A stretch of DNA of 64,000 nucleotides from Cervus elaphus (GCF_910594005.1 NC_057815.1:78477552-78541551); one strand, 5' to 3'; positions 43,915 to 55,869 are shown, counted from the first letter of the stretch. Numbers and translations are program-made. Notes: generated by a model not told the origin, from the letters alone.

Positions 43915-44124
43915 TCCCCATGGGAAACAGAAAAATAGTCCTCCAAAGACATCCATGCCCTTTTCCTTGGAACCACTGAATAAGACACCTTGCGTGGCAA
44001 AAGTGACTCTGCAGATACAGTTATGATTAAAGACTTTGTGATGTGGGGATTGTCCTGAGTTATCTGGGTCGTCTCCATATGATCACCGTGTCTTTAAAAG
44101 CGGAAGAGAGAGAAGAGTGAGTGT
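43915..44124 (+). repeat. MLT1-type LTR-like repeat, left half
   Basis: TCCTCCAAAGACATCCATGC, GGCAAAAGTGACTCTGCAGA, then ATTAAAGACTTTGTGATGTG and GTGTCTTTAAAAGCGGAAGA fit a common mammalian LTR-like repeat, tentatively MaLR/MLT1. The same element resumes at about 44606 after an L1 insertion. Confidence 0.5.
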
Positions 44125-44605
44125 AAGGGATAGTTAAGGAGTTTGGGTTGGACATGTACGTACTGCTCTATTTAAAATGGATGACCAACAAGGACCTGCT
44201 GTAGAGCACAGAGAACACTGCTCGATATTATGTAACAACCTAAATGGGAAAAGAATCTGAAAAAGAATAGTATAGGTACAACTAGGGGGCTACCCAGGTG
44301 GCTCGGTGGGTAAAAAATCCACCCGTGATGCAGATGTAGGAGACGCTGGTTTGATCTCTGGATTGGGAAGATCCCCTGGAGGAGGGCCGGAAATTCACTC
44401 CAGTATTCTTGCTTAGAGAATCCCACTGAAAGAGTAGCCTGACGGGCTACAATCCATGGGGTCACACAGAGTTAGACCTGACTGAACCAACTGAGCGTGC
44501 ACACACACAGGTATAACTGAATCACTCTGCTGTACATCTGAAACTATCATAACATTGTTAATCAACTATCTTCCAGAATAAGACAAAAAGTTTAAAAAAA
44601 AATAG
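44125..44605 (+). repeat. L1 3' UTR end, inserted in an LTR-like repeat and itself split by Bov-tA
   Basis: TTTAAAATGGATGACCAACA, AAGGACCTGCTGTAGAGCAC, then after the SINE GGTATAACTGAATCACTCTG and AACATTGTTAATCAACTATC. Poly(A)-rich right end. Confidence 0.8.
44284..44508 (+). mobile_element. Bov-tA SINE
   Basis: GGGGGCTACCCAGGTGGCTC, ATCCCCTGGAGGAGGGCCGG, then TCCATGGGGTCACACAGAGT. AGGTACAACT (44274-44283) and AGGTATAACT (44509-44518) flank it. Its target is the L1 3' end. Confidence 0.94.
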
Positions 44606-44995
44606 AAGAGAAAATCAGGGAAGTGGGATGTAGAGCCATGAAACAAGAAGGACTAGACCTACCACTTTGCTGGCTTTGAAGATGGAGGAAGGGGACTATG
44701 AGCCAAAGAATGTAGTAGTCTCTAGAAACTGAAAAGAGTCCTCAGCTGACAGCCAACAAAAGATGGTATGGCAGTCCTACAACCCCAAGGAACTAAATTC
44801 TGTCAGCAAACTGAATAAGCAGGAAATGAATTCAAGATTGTCCAGAAAGGAATGTATCCTGCCAACACTTTGGTTTTAGTTTAGTGGTACCTATGTTAGA
44901 AGTCTGACCTACAGAACTGTAAACTAACACATTTGTGCTATTCTAAGCTGCTAAAGGTGTTGTTATAGCAGCCATGGAAAACTAATATACTTTCA
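44606..44995 (+). repeat. MLT1-type LTR-like repeat, right half
   Basis: TGGCTTTGAAGATGGAGGAA, ATGAGCCAAAGAATGTAGTA, TACAGAACTGTAAACTAACA, then GGAAAACTAATATAC at the end. This is the continuation of the element at 43915-44124. Confidence 0.5.
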
Positions 44996-45699
44996 TAAGA
45001 TGTTATAATTTTATTAGAGCACGTGGGTCACTGTAGCCACTGTAATTGCTTGAGCATGTGTATTTTCTCTTGCTAATCTTTTATTAAATTGGCCATTTTA
45101 ATAAAAATCTTATCCATTTTTATATTTTTCTCCAGAGCCTCAAAGAGCACCTGAATTCTATTGCATTGCATTATCTTCTGTACTACCTGAGTGACCACAA
45201 TGTGCCAAGCATCATCCCAGGTTTAGAAACAGGAAGTTGTCAGCAGGTGAATCAGCTGGGTACTCCACAGATACTCTGGATGCTAGCTCCTTCCAGACAC
45301 ATGGGAAGATTGCATCTTTCTGCCTCCTTAAGTTCAGAGTGGCCAAGAAGTCTGAGCAAACAGTTTGTCCCTCTCTCTTTTCCCTTCATGTGCTACCTGA
45401 TAATGTTCAAGATGGCAGTGATCTGGCAGCCTGCATCCCTTCGAGATTTTGATGTTTAGAGCCAGCCAAGCCCACGACGGACATGTAACAGAAGCAAAAA
45501 AATAACCTTGCTGTTTCAGCATCTGAGGTTTTGAGGTGGTTACCACTGTGTAATTTAACATCCTAATGGGTAAAATCAGTTTCTGCCTTTCAGATTGTTA
45601 CTATTTGTTGGGAGGGAAATAAATATTTGCATAAATAACTATTATACTATAATACATAGTATGAACAAATACTATTATACCATTCAGTCATGATGGGAT
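44996..45699. other. unassigned unique sequence
   Basis: No gene or repeat supported. Two overlapping plus ORFs near 45.2-45.45 kb have no conserved motif. Confidence 0.35.
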
Positions 45700-45850
45700 T
45701 AATTGTACGTGTTAGTAGTTCAGTGTGTGTTCTTTCAGACTTTACACATACATTCTCTCACAAAACACTTGCAAGTACGTCTACAAAAAGAAGTGCCTAT
45801 TTTTAAAAGAGTAAGATCATACTGTATTATTTTGTCATTTGACTCTTTGG
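45700..45850 (-). repeat. old L1 3' region, antisense
   Basis: GTTCTTTCAGACTTTACACA, then GATCATACTGTATTATTTTG and TCATTTGACTC. Tentative. Confidence 0.4.
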
Positions 45851-45879
45851 CATTGGCATTTTGAGAAAGGGCACTTCTT

Positions 45880-46045
45880 AGTTCCCTTTCATGACAACTT
45901 AGAAGGTGGGCATTGTCCCTTTTTAATAGATTAAGAAACTGAGCCTGAGAGATTAAGCCAAGTTTTCCAGGTCACACAGATGGAACTGAAATTTGAAGCC
46001 AAGTCTCTCTGGCTCCAAAATCATTGAATAGCACCATATAGTCGC
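45880..46045 (-). repeat. MIR SINE, antisense
   Basis: GATTAAGAAACTGAGCCTGA, GAGATTAAGCC, then GGTCACACAGATGGAACTGA and GTCTCTCTGGCTCC. Confidence 0.75.
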
Positions 46046-46269
46046 CAAAGCAGGACACACAAATACCTTATATGTATGAGACAGCACATGCTGAGTCACA
46101 CCAGCGCCATGATTGCATGTGTTCCAAGTATTTTGAGTGAAGAGTTCACTCTGAGGACCGGGGCAACAGAGGAACGGCTTCACAGAGATGGTGGGACTGG
46201 ACCCGGGCTTGGAGGAAGGGCAGGACTTAACTAGATGAAGGGGGAGGCATTCATTCATCCACTCGTGGT
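46046..46269. other. unassigned, with NF-E2/MARE-like site
   Basis: TGCTGAGTCA at 46089-46098 is a full NF-E2/Maf-type extended AP-1 site. Nothing else recognised. Confidence 0.35.
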
Positions 46270-46400
46270 GCATTCATTTACTCAGCAACTCTTTATTATC
46301 TCCTCTGTGTCAGGCAATCTAGGTGGCAGACACAGTGGGGACACAGCCTCAGATGTGGGAATGATGAAGAACAAAAGACAGCTTGGGCTTGAAGACTGAG
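46270..46400 (-). repeat. L2 LINE 3' end, antisense
   Basis: CATTTACTCAGCAACTCTTT, ATTATCTCCTCTGTGTCAGG, then GGTGGCAGACACAGTGGGG. Confidence 0.6.
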
Positions 46401-46844
46401 GTGGAGAAACATGGGTGATAAGGCAGAACAGGTGGATAAGGAAACAGCCAGAGGAGATCTTGGTGCCCTCCTCCACCGCTGCCCAAGAATGACCTCAAGC
46501 ATTGGAAGAATGTTTAATATGACCACAGACATTTAGGAACACAACTCCTACTCCAAGATTGCTGAGAGATGATGGAGCAGAGAATGGAGCAAGGCAGAAA
46601 ATTAGAAGTTAGGATTTTCCCTAAACCTGATTTCACTAGCCCGGAACTTCAGTTTCTCTCATCCACGATTCTCTAGTCCATTGCTGGGCACTCCGTGGGA
46701 CCCAAAGGAAGGGACGCGTAGCACCTGACATGGCTAAAAACAATAGAGTCATCCACAAGGCAGTATATGGTTGCTGCCAGAATGGGGGCTCCCAACCAAA
46801 AGCCAGAATGGTGGAAAAGCAGCCTTTTGCACGAGAAGTCCACA
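46401..46844. other. unassigned unique sequence
   Basis: No gene or repeat supported. Confidence 0.35.
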
Positions 46845-47020
46845 GACTTCTCAAATCCTGGCTCTGTTCCTTCATGGGAAGGGCAGACAAATCACAGAGT
46901 TCAATTTCTGCTGTTGAGAAAATAGATATAATAACATCTGGCATGCAGAACGATAACGAATGGGAAACAACGTGTACAGAAAGTTTAGCAAGGTGTCTGG
47001 TGTATAGTAAGTGATCTATA
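46845..47020 (+). repeat. MIR SINE
   Basis: CTTCTCAAATCCTGGCTCTG, then TGAGAAAATAGATATAATAA and GGTGTCTGGTGTATAGTAAG. Confidence 0.65.
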
Positions 47021-47640
47021 GCTGAGACTGATGGTCAATGTCTTGCTCTGAGAATGAGCAGTTAATTTGGGGCAGATAGTGCCACGTTTCAAGGATGTGA
47101 ACACGGCTGTACCTAAGCCATACGCTAATTGGAAGGCATGTGAAATGCAGCTCGGGACTGTGGGGGGGTTTCCAGAATCTGCCCTAAGGAAAGGCTTTGT
47201 CTACCAGATGGCTCCTGATGGGAGACGCCCTCTCTGTGACCTCCCGGCTTGATGCTTGGATGCTTCTTGCAACAGCACAGAACAAGCCCTGACTCACCAA
47301 CTTACGTGGGTGGCTGGGACCCTTGCGGCCACAGCCAACAGTTAACCTCCGGGCCACCTGCAGCCAGGTGTGCTCAAGCCTGTGCTACAGAAACGACAGA
47401 CTGCAGAAGTGATGGATGCAGAGAGGAGGCTGCTAGGAAATTGTGCCTCTGGGGAAAGCGTCTTTCAAGGTTTACCTTTGGCTTGCTGAAGCCCTTTCTT
47501 TCTCTCTTATCCTATATACTCAAAATACCTTTTGGTGGATTTTCTTTTAATTGCAGAGCAAAGCATTGTGGAAAATAGAGATAAGCACAAAAAGAAAGAA
47601 AGAAAAAGCCCAACCAACCTTTACTCTACCAACCCAGAGA
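47021..47640. other. unassigned, relatively GC-rich unique sequence
   Basis: The block at 47.07-47.46 kb is GC-richer than its surroundings and free of recognised repeats. ORFs at 47067-47252 and 47249-47578 show no family motif, so coding is not claimed. A plausible conserved noncoding candidate. Confidence 0.4.
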
Positions 47641-48060
47641 TAACTGCTCTTAGCTCCTGATATATTCTTTATCAATATTTTGGAAATACATGTAGTTATA
47701 TACACACACATATGCATTCATGCACATATACATATATAAAAATAGTGTATATCATAAATATCTTTCTACATCAAGGGACACGTTTCTCTTACATAATTTT
47801 TAATGGCTGAATGGTATTTCACTGAGTGAAGGCACTGCCCCAATTTTTAATTGGGGAAATACATAGGCTATTTTGAACAATATTAATTTTCTAGCAGTGT
47901 TTCAGTAAATATCTTTAAGATTCTCTCTTTTCTCATATCTTTCATTATATCATAGTTTCTAACAGTGATACTTCATCTCATTTATTATTTCCTAGGGATA
48001 AATTCTAGAGTAATGTTGTTGGGTCAGAAAGGGAATGTATGTTTTAAGCACAATGGCTCT
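47641..48060 (-). repeat. old L1 3' region, antisense
   Basis: GAGATAACTGCTCTTAGCTC, TTTTTAATGGCTGAATGGTA, TTTCACTGAGTG, then GATAAATTCTAGAGTAATGT and TGTTGGGTCAGAAAGGG. Confidence 0.65.
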
Positions 48061-49198
48061 TATTTTAGTTGGATCCCTTTCTCGTAGTTTTACTTACTGA
48101 TAACGAAAACTACCTCTGGGAAGCAAAGCAGAAGTGAGCGTTCTATCTTAATGTTACTGAGTCCCTAGCACAGGGTTAGTGTCCCAAATAGCCACATGAA
48201 AGCAGTATTTCCCTTATGGCTTTATTAGCAAAATAAAAACAATTATTATCGTTGTTGTCATTGTTGCTGTCGCTGTGATACTATCTTCTGTACTCTTCTC
48301 CTGCTCTGAGGTCCCCTCCAGGTGGGCTCACGAGAGGGGAGCGGGCCGTTTTCTGGGAGCTCTGCCGACTTCCCTTGGAGCATAGCACAGAGGTTCTGGT
48401 ACATTCTTTGTGTGAGCAGGTGAGGTAAGCTTTTCCCGAGCCTTCAGAGCCCCTCAACTCTAGACAATAGGTCTTCTATGCTGTTTGCCCAGTGACACCT
48501 GCAAGAGTCCAGTGTTCATTGCTGTGCCCTTCTCTTGGCAGACTCATCTATTGAGTTTGGCGTCTGCTGACTAAAGTAAGGGAAGCTGACCTAGTTGAGG
48601 AGAATAGCTTGAAAGAAAAGTCTTAGTGTTGCTATATGGCCTGAGGCCTCCATGTGAACCTGTCAAAATAAATACACATGAATTAATCATCCCACACCAA
48701 AACAAGTCCCAGCATTGAGCACAGTACATGGCACACAGTGCCGGCACCTTTCCACAAGCATTTGCTAAGTGAAAATGGATGAAGGACAGGGTTAATTATC
48801 TCTTGTTTTGTCTTGCGACAGATGGCATGTCATGTACGCAGAGCCAGATATTTATGTCTCCAGGAATCCTTTCACAAGAGAGGTGGAGGATCATGCCTCA
48901 TATGTGGAGTTAAATACACATCTATTCTTCAACTTTTGGGCAAAGAGCAAAATACATGGATCTAACAAGTGCCATAGAATTTAAAGCAAGGAAAATGATT
49001 GATCTGCCAACTATAAATTGTGTGAGCATATAGTAAAAATATTTTCAGATATACACGTTCTCAAAAATTCACTTCCCAAGCATATTTCTTTGGGAAGCTA
49101 CAGGAGGATCTACAACAAGCTACAGTTGTTTCACTGAAAAGGGAGAGTAAATCAAGACATAGAATCTGGGATCCAGGGATCCAGTCGAGAAGGGAGGT
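48061..49198. other. unassigned unique sequence
   Basis: No gene recognised. The segment at 48.3-48.4 kb is locally GC-rich with several CpGs. A short L2-like phrase (GAGCACAGTACATGGCACAC) lies at about 48717. Confidence 0.4.
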
Positions 49199-49212
49199 TC
49201 AGAGGATTCTTG

Positions 49213-49426
49213 TAGTGGTAGTAGTGTTAGTCACTTAGTCGTGTCCGACTCTTTGCGATCCCACAGACTGTAGCCCACCAGGCTTCTCTGTCCGTGGGAT
49301 TCTCCAGGCAAGAATACTGGAGTAGATTGCCATTTCCTTCTCCAGAGGATCTTCCTGACCCAGGAATCGAGCCCAGGTCTCCTGTGTTGCAATCAGATTC
49401 TTTACCGTTTGAGCTACAGGGAAGAC
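49213..49426 (-). mobile_element. Bov-tA SINE, antisense
   Basis: GTGTTAGTCACTTAGTCGTG, CAGGCAAGAATACTGGAGTA, then TTACCGTTTGAGCTACAGGG. The perfect 14-base TCAGAGGATTCTTG at 49199-49212 and 49427-49440 delimits it. Confidence 0.95.
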
Positions 49427-49440
49427 TCAGAGGATTCTTG

Positions 49441-50832
49441 GGATGATGATAAAAGAAAGACTGAAATACTAGCAGCACAGCAGAGTGAAAAAGCAACTAA
49501 TCCAGAGGGGAGGCGGACCAAGGGTCTCCGTAAGGGATGTAGTCCCAACAAAAGAAAATTGAAACTTTTAGATGATTTTGATTTCATTGAGGGAAGTCTT
49601 AAATTCTACGTGAGAATTTGTGAGATTAATTAATGTTAGGTACACAAAACCACAAAGGAAAAATGAGTCAATAGGTAACTATAGGAAGAAATATACAAGA
49701 GAAAAAATATAATCGTGGTACAGTATGTGACTCATCTGTGAACAATATTTTTATAGATGTGATCAAGTAAATAGTTGATATTAGATTAAGGAAAAACTAG
49801 TGCAGTTCTATGTGAATGAATGGGGGGGGCAAGTGTGTGTGTTGTGGAGGGACATGGGAGGAGCTAAAGAAAAGTGTTGTAAAGAGCTGGATGCTTATCT
49901 TTCATCATAGAATGTCAAAAGATAAATGTCTGAGGTTGAAAAATCAAGAATCAGCAGTATAAGCATGCCATTTCAAGATAAAGAGGTAAATTCCAAAGAA
50001 ACAGCTAAAAAGGTTAAATGTCGTTGCCTTTGGGGAGAACAACTCAAGGGCAAGAAGAAGTAGAGTGGAAACTGCTGTTTTCCATTTTAAGACTGACTTT
50101 TAAAAAACTAGGTACACAAATGATTTTTAAAAATTAAATTAATATAAAAGTGCCCGAGGATGAGTAACAGAGGGAGTTAATGCAAACTTCTTTTCTTTGA
50201 GGCTCTTGACAGCTAAGCCTGTTTTTTTTTTTTTTTTTTTTACACATAATATTCCAACAGTTGCTTCAGGGACAGTCACAGAGGGAAAGGAGGAGCTGAG
50301 AAGGTACAGCTCTTCAACACTTTTTTTGGTTTAATGTGTTGGGGTTCCTGGTGAGATTTCACTTATATTAAAAACTCAATTATTTTAAAAACATTTTTTT
50401 TTGAAGTTTGAAAGCACAGACCTAGACACACCTTTCTAGGGACTAGATTTTTTGATTGTCCAGTGGGTCCTTGTATCAAGCCCAGGGGCTCCCTGACCAG
50501 GGGCAGGAGAAGGACCTCTCTCTCTCACCACTATGACCTTGAGTTTTGTTTTGGTTTTTTCCCCAGTGGAAGATAATATTCATGATGCCCTGTTTACTTT
50601 TTTTAATTTATTTATTCCCTTCTGGAACCAAAGACCTTTGTCTGTGAGATGAATGCTTTGGAATTGAGAATGTGGTATGATTCCAAAAAGAGGCAGAACT
50701 AATAGACAGACATAAGACCCTGAGCTTACGGTCAGCCTCGGTGTCCCACTGCCATACCTGGCTGACCCAAGCCACTGAGAATTCAGACCTGGGAGCACAG
50801 TGATGTTGCTCTTATAGCAAAAAAGCAAGCAA
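49441..50832. other. unassigned unique sequence with poly-T run
   Basis: A T-run of about 21 at 50221-50242. A short lysine/aspartate-rich plus ORF (to 49633) starts within the SINE and is not credited as a gene. AP-1 heptamer TGACTCA at 49728-49734. Confidence 0.4.
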
Positions 50833-51030
50833 TCATTGCCTCTTTGTACCTTGTTAGGCACTGTTCTAAGCCCTTCACATTACTGACGCCTTTAATCATC
50901 CACAACTAAAGGTGCTATTACTCTTCACATTTTACAGATGAGGAAACTGAGGCCCAAAGGTGATAAGTTGCAAGGGCCAGGGAGAGGATTTAAACCCAGA
51001 GTTCGTGCTGTCGGTAGCTTCACTCTTTTG
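50833..51030 (-). repeat. MIR SINE, antisense
   Basis: CCTTGTTAGGCACTGTTCTA, TTTTACAGATGAGGAAACTG, AGGCCCAAAGG, then GAGGATTTAAACCCAGAGTT. One of the best-preserved MIRs in the window. Confidence 0.88.
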
Positions 51031-51629
51031 ACCCTCTGATTCACACACTTTAATATTCTTTTCCTCACAAGCACCCATATATCCTTTCACGGAGACTTTC
51101 AATGACTCTTTCAATCATCTAGCTTGTTTTTAATTAAGTTGGAGTTTTGGCAAACATGAGACTCACACAAAACCAAATCTGGGAGAGAAATCCTTCATTG
51201 ACAAAAAATGCCTGGCACTCACAAGCAAACCATTTGAAGTCATCAGCAGCAATTGGATACCCATGTTGTAATGGTTTGGAATTAAGAGTTTAAGTCTCAC
51301 ACCCAAGGGCTGACATTCAGAGAAATCGTTCACTAATCTCTGTGTTTGGTGCTACAGTGGGGAGGTAGAGAGCTGGCTTTCTCCTGGGGAGGCCATGTGG
51401 AACTCTCAAAAGGTCCCCCTCACAGCAGGAATCACTTTCCAATCCAGCCCCAGATAGTCTTGAATCGGATGTACCCAGGCACTTACTAAGGGGTGGGGCA
51501 CTGTGGATGGGCTTGGTAGCTGGGGGAGGGAGGCAGCAGGAAGTAGGCTGCAGGTGGGCCCTGCCTCCGTGACCTCTTGGTGCACCCTCCATATCCCTGT
51601 CTCTCATTCCAGCCTCAATGAGACTTCTT
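51031..51629. other. unassigned unique sequence
   Basis: GC-moderate, no recognised repeat, no supported exon. Confidence 0.35.
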
Positions 51630-52045
51630 TGTATTTCTCCAACCTGCCAGGCCTGCACCTACCTCCGAGCCTCTGCACCTGCTATTCCCTATGTCTGAGA
51701 TGCTCTTCTCCTGCCTCTTTCTCTCCATGTGGGTCTCATTTCAATGCTACCTCTTCAGAGAGGCCAACATGTCCACCTAAATTTAAAGTGGCCACCTATT
51801 TCCCACGCTCATTGATTTCTCATATCCTGTTTTAGAGAGAAAAAAAGGACTTCATAGCACTTATCACTAGCTGAATTTATGTTTTTATCTTACTTATATA
51901 TTTATTTTATGCCTTTTCCTCTGTGTAAAAACAAGGACTTTGTCTTGTGTAAATTTCATTACCCCCAGAGCCTTAGAACACTGCTAATACACAGTAGAAA
52001 TCTAATGACTATTTCTGACATAAATGAGTGAGTGAGTGAATGAAT
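51630..52045 (+). repeat. L2 LINE 3' end, long copy
   Basis: GAGCCTCTGCACCTGCTATT, GAGATGCTCTTCTCCTGCCT, CATAGCACTTATCACTAGCT, then GAATGAATGATG at the end, in the order of the L2 consensus. Roughly 400 bases are retained. Confidence 0.8.
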
Positions 52046-54279
52046 GATGTCCACAAACCAGATAGGGGGAAGGTTCGATCTTGAGTCTGTGTTGTAGGAG
52101 GGAAAGCGAGGACTTTCCAACTGAGGAATTATCCTTCTCATTGGCTTTAGCAAGTCTCCTCTGTTTCCATTCTCTCTCCTACCTACCCAGCATTGACGGT
52201 CTTGCTTCCATGCTCAGGGAGAGAGCATAAAGCCTTCCTGTTGGGGACCCTATGACTCTTAATCCTGATTAAGGTTACGATTGTGTCAAGACAAAGAGAG
52301 GTCTCAGTCCTTTTTAGCCGTATTGTTAGAAAGTATTTTGTAGGGGTCATGAAGGGGAAAGGGCCTCCTTCACCATGCCTCCCTAATCCCAAGCCTGTGA
52401 CATGTCTACACCATGACAACATGGCTTCTGTCATTGATCTTGGGCTGTCCAGTCAGTGTCTTCCTGACGTCTGTTCCTCTCCTCTGAGTTCTTTGGCTAA
52501 GGACATCTCTAAGCTGACAAGCAAGGCCAGGCATCTCTTGAACTAGTAGCTGTAACTTACTTACATCTGGAGATGTTCCTCTCTCTTTCTTCGTTCTGAT
52601 CTCCACAGTGAAAATACTCATCCCTAAGACCTTCCTGACCAGCCAGAATCATGGGGGCCATGATAGTCGGGGAGTAAAACCCAGCTTCAGTGGGACTTTC
52701 AGCGTAAGCCTTTTCCCTCCCTCCCCTCCAGCCCCACCCCAGTATGGTGCAACCTCATCCTAATAGGTCACCAGACTGGTGAAACCTGAACAGTTGGAGG
52801 CCAAAAGAAGCACTTGATGACAAGAGGGTGGGAGGAGAGAGAATGGAGGAGCAGCGGGGGGCTTCTGAGGGGGGCCTGGGAGAGGCACCAGGGCTATTTC
52901 TTTTCAAACAGAGATGGATTTTTCTATTTCAGCCTCATTGTTTTTATCATAGTGAAATCTTATGAGATTGATGTGAACGGAGCCCTGTATGCATTGTTAT
53001 GCTATTTGGTTTTGATAAAAAGTGGCATTGTACAAGATGTTCCTTGGCCACGTAAGATCTCGCTGCATAGGTGATGGTGGCACAGAGCCACACCACAAGT
53101 TGTGCAACGCGGTGGCAGGGAACACAGAGCCGCTTCTCAGGGATTAACTCTGGTATTTCAATTTGAACTTTAAAAAACAGGCTGACAGTACAGAAGCAAC
53201 AGCAAGAGATAAAAAAGAAAAGAGAGAAAGAGAGAGAGGAATGAAGGGCAGGCATAATGGAAGAAAGGATTATAAGGAGGACTGAAAGAGAAAGGCAAGA
53301 AAAAGAAAACAATACAGATATTTAATGGGGGAAGAATTTTTTGTAGTATGGGAGAGAGCTGGTAGGGTCTGAAAGAAATGACATTTTTTTGCTCTTTTTG
53401 CTCATTTCCTTCCTTTGTCTACCTTTGTTCCAGTACATTGCTCTACCTGTAAGTTTATTTTTTTCCCCTCCTTCTTTCCATGAAAGAATAGGAGTCAAAA
53501 CTTCTAAGGTGCTTCTCTTAGTTTTATACATTTAGGACAGTCTAGCACTGCTCTTTCATTAGCTCCAAAGCCCAGACTTTATTCCTCACTTAAATCTCAA
53601 CCTGGAGCCGTGGGTATTTGTCAGTGGCCTCCCTATGTAAGAGAAGGAGACCACTTTCTTCTCATTGCCTTCCTTTTATTTTTGCTCCTTAGAAGCCAAG
53701 TGCTAAGACGTACCCAAAGTTCTACGAGAAGACCCTTCAGACGCAAGGCAAGTCAAGTGGGATGAGTATGTTTTGGAGAAGGCAGAGTGTTGACAAAGTT
53801 AGAAAGCAGCTCGTACAATTTAAGTGTTAGACAACTTTTGGTTTCCTTATTGACAATTCACCTCGTCTCACCAGAACACTGTGGATCATTGCCTTGTTTT
53901 AAAAAATTCTATTTTTAAATCTGTAACTCCTATCCTTCCACTTGAGCAACTAACTTGCAGAGAGTAAAAAGTCTGGCCCCATTTCTTAGAAAAACTCCAC
54001 CACAGTGTTGGAATTCGAACAAATGGCTTCCACCTGTTGCTGTCTCTAATGACGATGATCTGACGTAGAAAGAAATCAATCCAATTGGTGTTGAGTGCCT
54101 GGAAAACCACTTCCAGATTCATCACACGCAACAGAGCTATGATCTGTCAAGGTCAGCGGTTGGCAGTTGAGTTGGGCCATAATTGAGTCTCTCTTCTGTT
54201 GTCACCAACTATTGTGCAGCATCTGATGTCCTCCCTTTCTGAGCAGATCTACGTTGGCTTAAAGAAAACATGTCTAGGA
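52046..54279. other. unassigned unique sequence, 2.2 kb
   Basis: The longest repeat-poor stretch in the window. It includes a G-rich patch at 52850-52895 (two runs of six G), an AG-rich patch at 53210-53300, and no convincing exon or RNA gene. In the human interval such unique DNA can be regulatory; this is inference only. Confidence 0.4.
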
Positions 54280-54722
54280 CTTCCAGCTCCTTCTCTCACT
54301 GGATCCTCCACACTGTACCCTCCACTCCTACCACCCTGACCCACTTGCGTTTCCAGATTATGCAGGACTACTGTATGTACCCGGGTCTCTGCACACACTG
54401 TTCCTTTTGCATGCAGGTCCCTTCTTTACCGCTTCCATCTGGTGAGTACCTCCTCATCTTTTACGATTCAAGTCCAGCCTCCACTCCTCCGTGCAGCCTT
54501 CCTGACCACCCACTGGAAGAATCCACCACATCCTTCTTTGGACCTCTGATGTACCCTGAATGGACTTCTCTCATAACCCCTGTGCCTCCTTCCAGTTACC
54601 TGGATGATTTTTGAGCTTAAAGACAACATCTGATTCATATCATATCTGTATAACCTAGCACTATGCTTGACACATAGAGTGGGTCAAAATTTGACTGTTG
54701 AATGAATCAATGAATGAGTGAA
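54280..54722 (+). repeat. L2 LINE 3' end, long copy
   Basis: GGTCTCTGCACACACTGTTC, CGTGCAGCCTTCCTGACCAC, then CTAGCACTATGCTTGACACA and TGTTGAATGAATCAATGAAT. Confidence 0.75.
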
Positions 54723-54990
54723 GTAAATGATAATTTTACCCACTGAAGAAAATTTCAATCTACTGATAGATCTAAAAAAGCAAGAGGTCAATTTTAGCAT
54801 TCTGAGCTATTTTACCTTTGTAATAATTACAAGTTTATTTAAACTTTCTTCTAATGAATAACCAGTACTTTTACCAGGCATCAGTACTTCTGACAGACAA
54901 ATATACAGGTTTAAGACCACATGTGCTTCCTAAATAAATAGAGGAAGAATGTGAGTTCTTATAATTTTATAGAAATCTGTTATGCTAGTA
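54723..54990. other. unassigned AT-rich sequence
   Basis: Nothing recognised. Confidence 0.35.
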
Positions 54991-55198
54991 TGTGTGAAAA
55001 TCATTCAGTTGTGTCTGACTCTTTGCAACCCTATGGACTATAGCCTGCCAAGCTCCTCTGTCCATGGAATTCTCCAGGTCAGAATACTGGAGTGGGCAGC
55101 CATTCCCTTCTCCAGGGGATCTTCCCAACCAAGGGATTGAACTGGGTCTCCTGCATTGCAGGTAGATTCTTTTCCAGTTGAACTGCCAGGGAAGCCCC
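54991..55198 (-). mobile_element. Bov-tA SINE, antisense
   Basis: AATCATTCAGTTGTGTCTGA, GTCAGAATACTGGAGTGGGC, then AGTTGAACTGCCAGGGAAGC. Confidence 0.93.
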
Positions 55199-55289
55199 AC
55201 TACGCTAACAGAGAGGGAGGGAAAAAGAAAGAATAGAATAAGAGAGGAAAGAAGATTAAATCTTTGAACCAGAAACTATAAGGAGCTTT

Positions 55290-55610
55290 TACACATAAAG
55301 TTTCATTTACTCAACAAGAGCCTGTTGAAGTGGATATTATTATCCCACTTTATGCATAAGAAATTCTGGCCCAGAGAATGTTTATACCTGGTAGATATTG
55401 AAAGTTGATCAAAACATGTCTGCCTCTTCATCCCAAGGGTTGTAGAATTCTAGAAGTTGGGATGTGAAAGGTTGAGCATATCATCTAGTCTTACTTTTGA
55501 ATTGACTAATGAGAAAACTAAAGCTTGGGGACATAAGAATCTTGCCTCAGGTCAGCAGTTGGTGGAAGAGGTAGGATTCAACCTTGTGTCCCTAAAGCTC
55601 AAACATATGA
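55290..55610 (-). repeat. two degenerate MIR-like fragments, antisense
   Basis: The first is at 55.29-55.40 kb (ATTATTATCCCACTTTATGC), the second at 55.44-55.61 kb (TATCATCTAGTCTTACTTTT, then GAGAAAACTAAAGCTTGG and TAGGATTCAACCTTGTGTCC). Confidence 0.55.
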
Positions 55611-55869
55611 GGCTGTAGAACAATTGTTCCTGAACAGGGCAACAGTCTAAGCCCATTCCGCTATGGTGTCTGAGTTAGATTTATGTACCTGGAATAGCTA
55701 ACATCAGAGTTTGGAGACAAAAACAATCTCAGAAATGTCAGAAATCAAGCAACTTTAGGTTGATTCTAGGAAAAGGGAGAGAATAGCCTGCGTATTTGAG
55801 TGGTCCAAGTTGTTTTTTTCTCACCCTCTTAAAATAAGTATCTATTTATGCACAGCCAGAAGGTATTAT

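Noticed and set aside
47067..47578. Two adjacent plus ORFs in GC-richer DNA
   Set aside because: No conserved residues or domain, different frames, no splice signals seen. Kept only as a possible conserved noncoding block.
49409..49633. Lysine- and aspartate-rich ORF after a SINE
   Set aside because: The start lies inside the SINE, there is no family motif and no splice site. Not enough to call a gene or pseudogene.
50221..50242. Poly-T run as the tail of an antisense retrocopy
   Set aside because: No target-site duplication and no recognisable body on either side.
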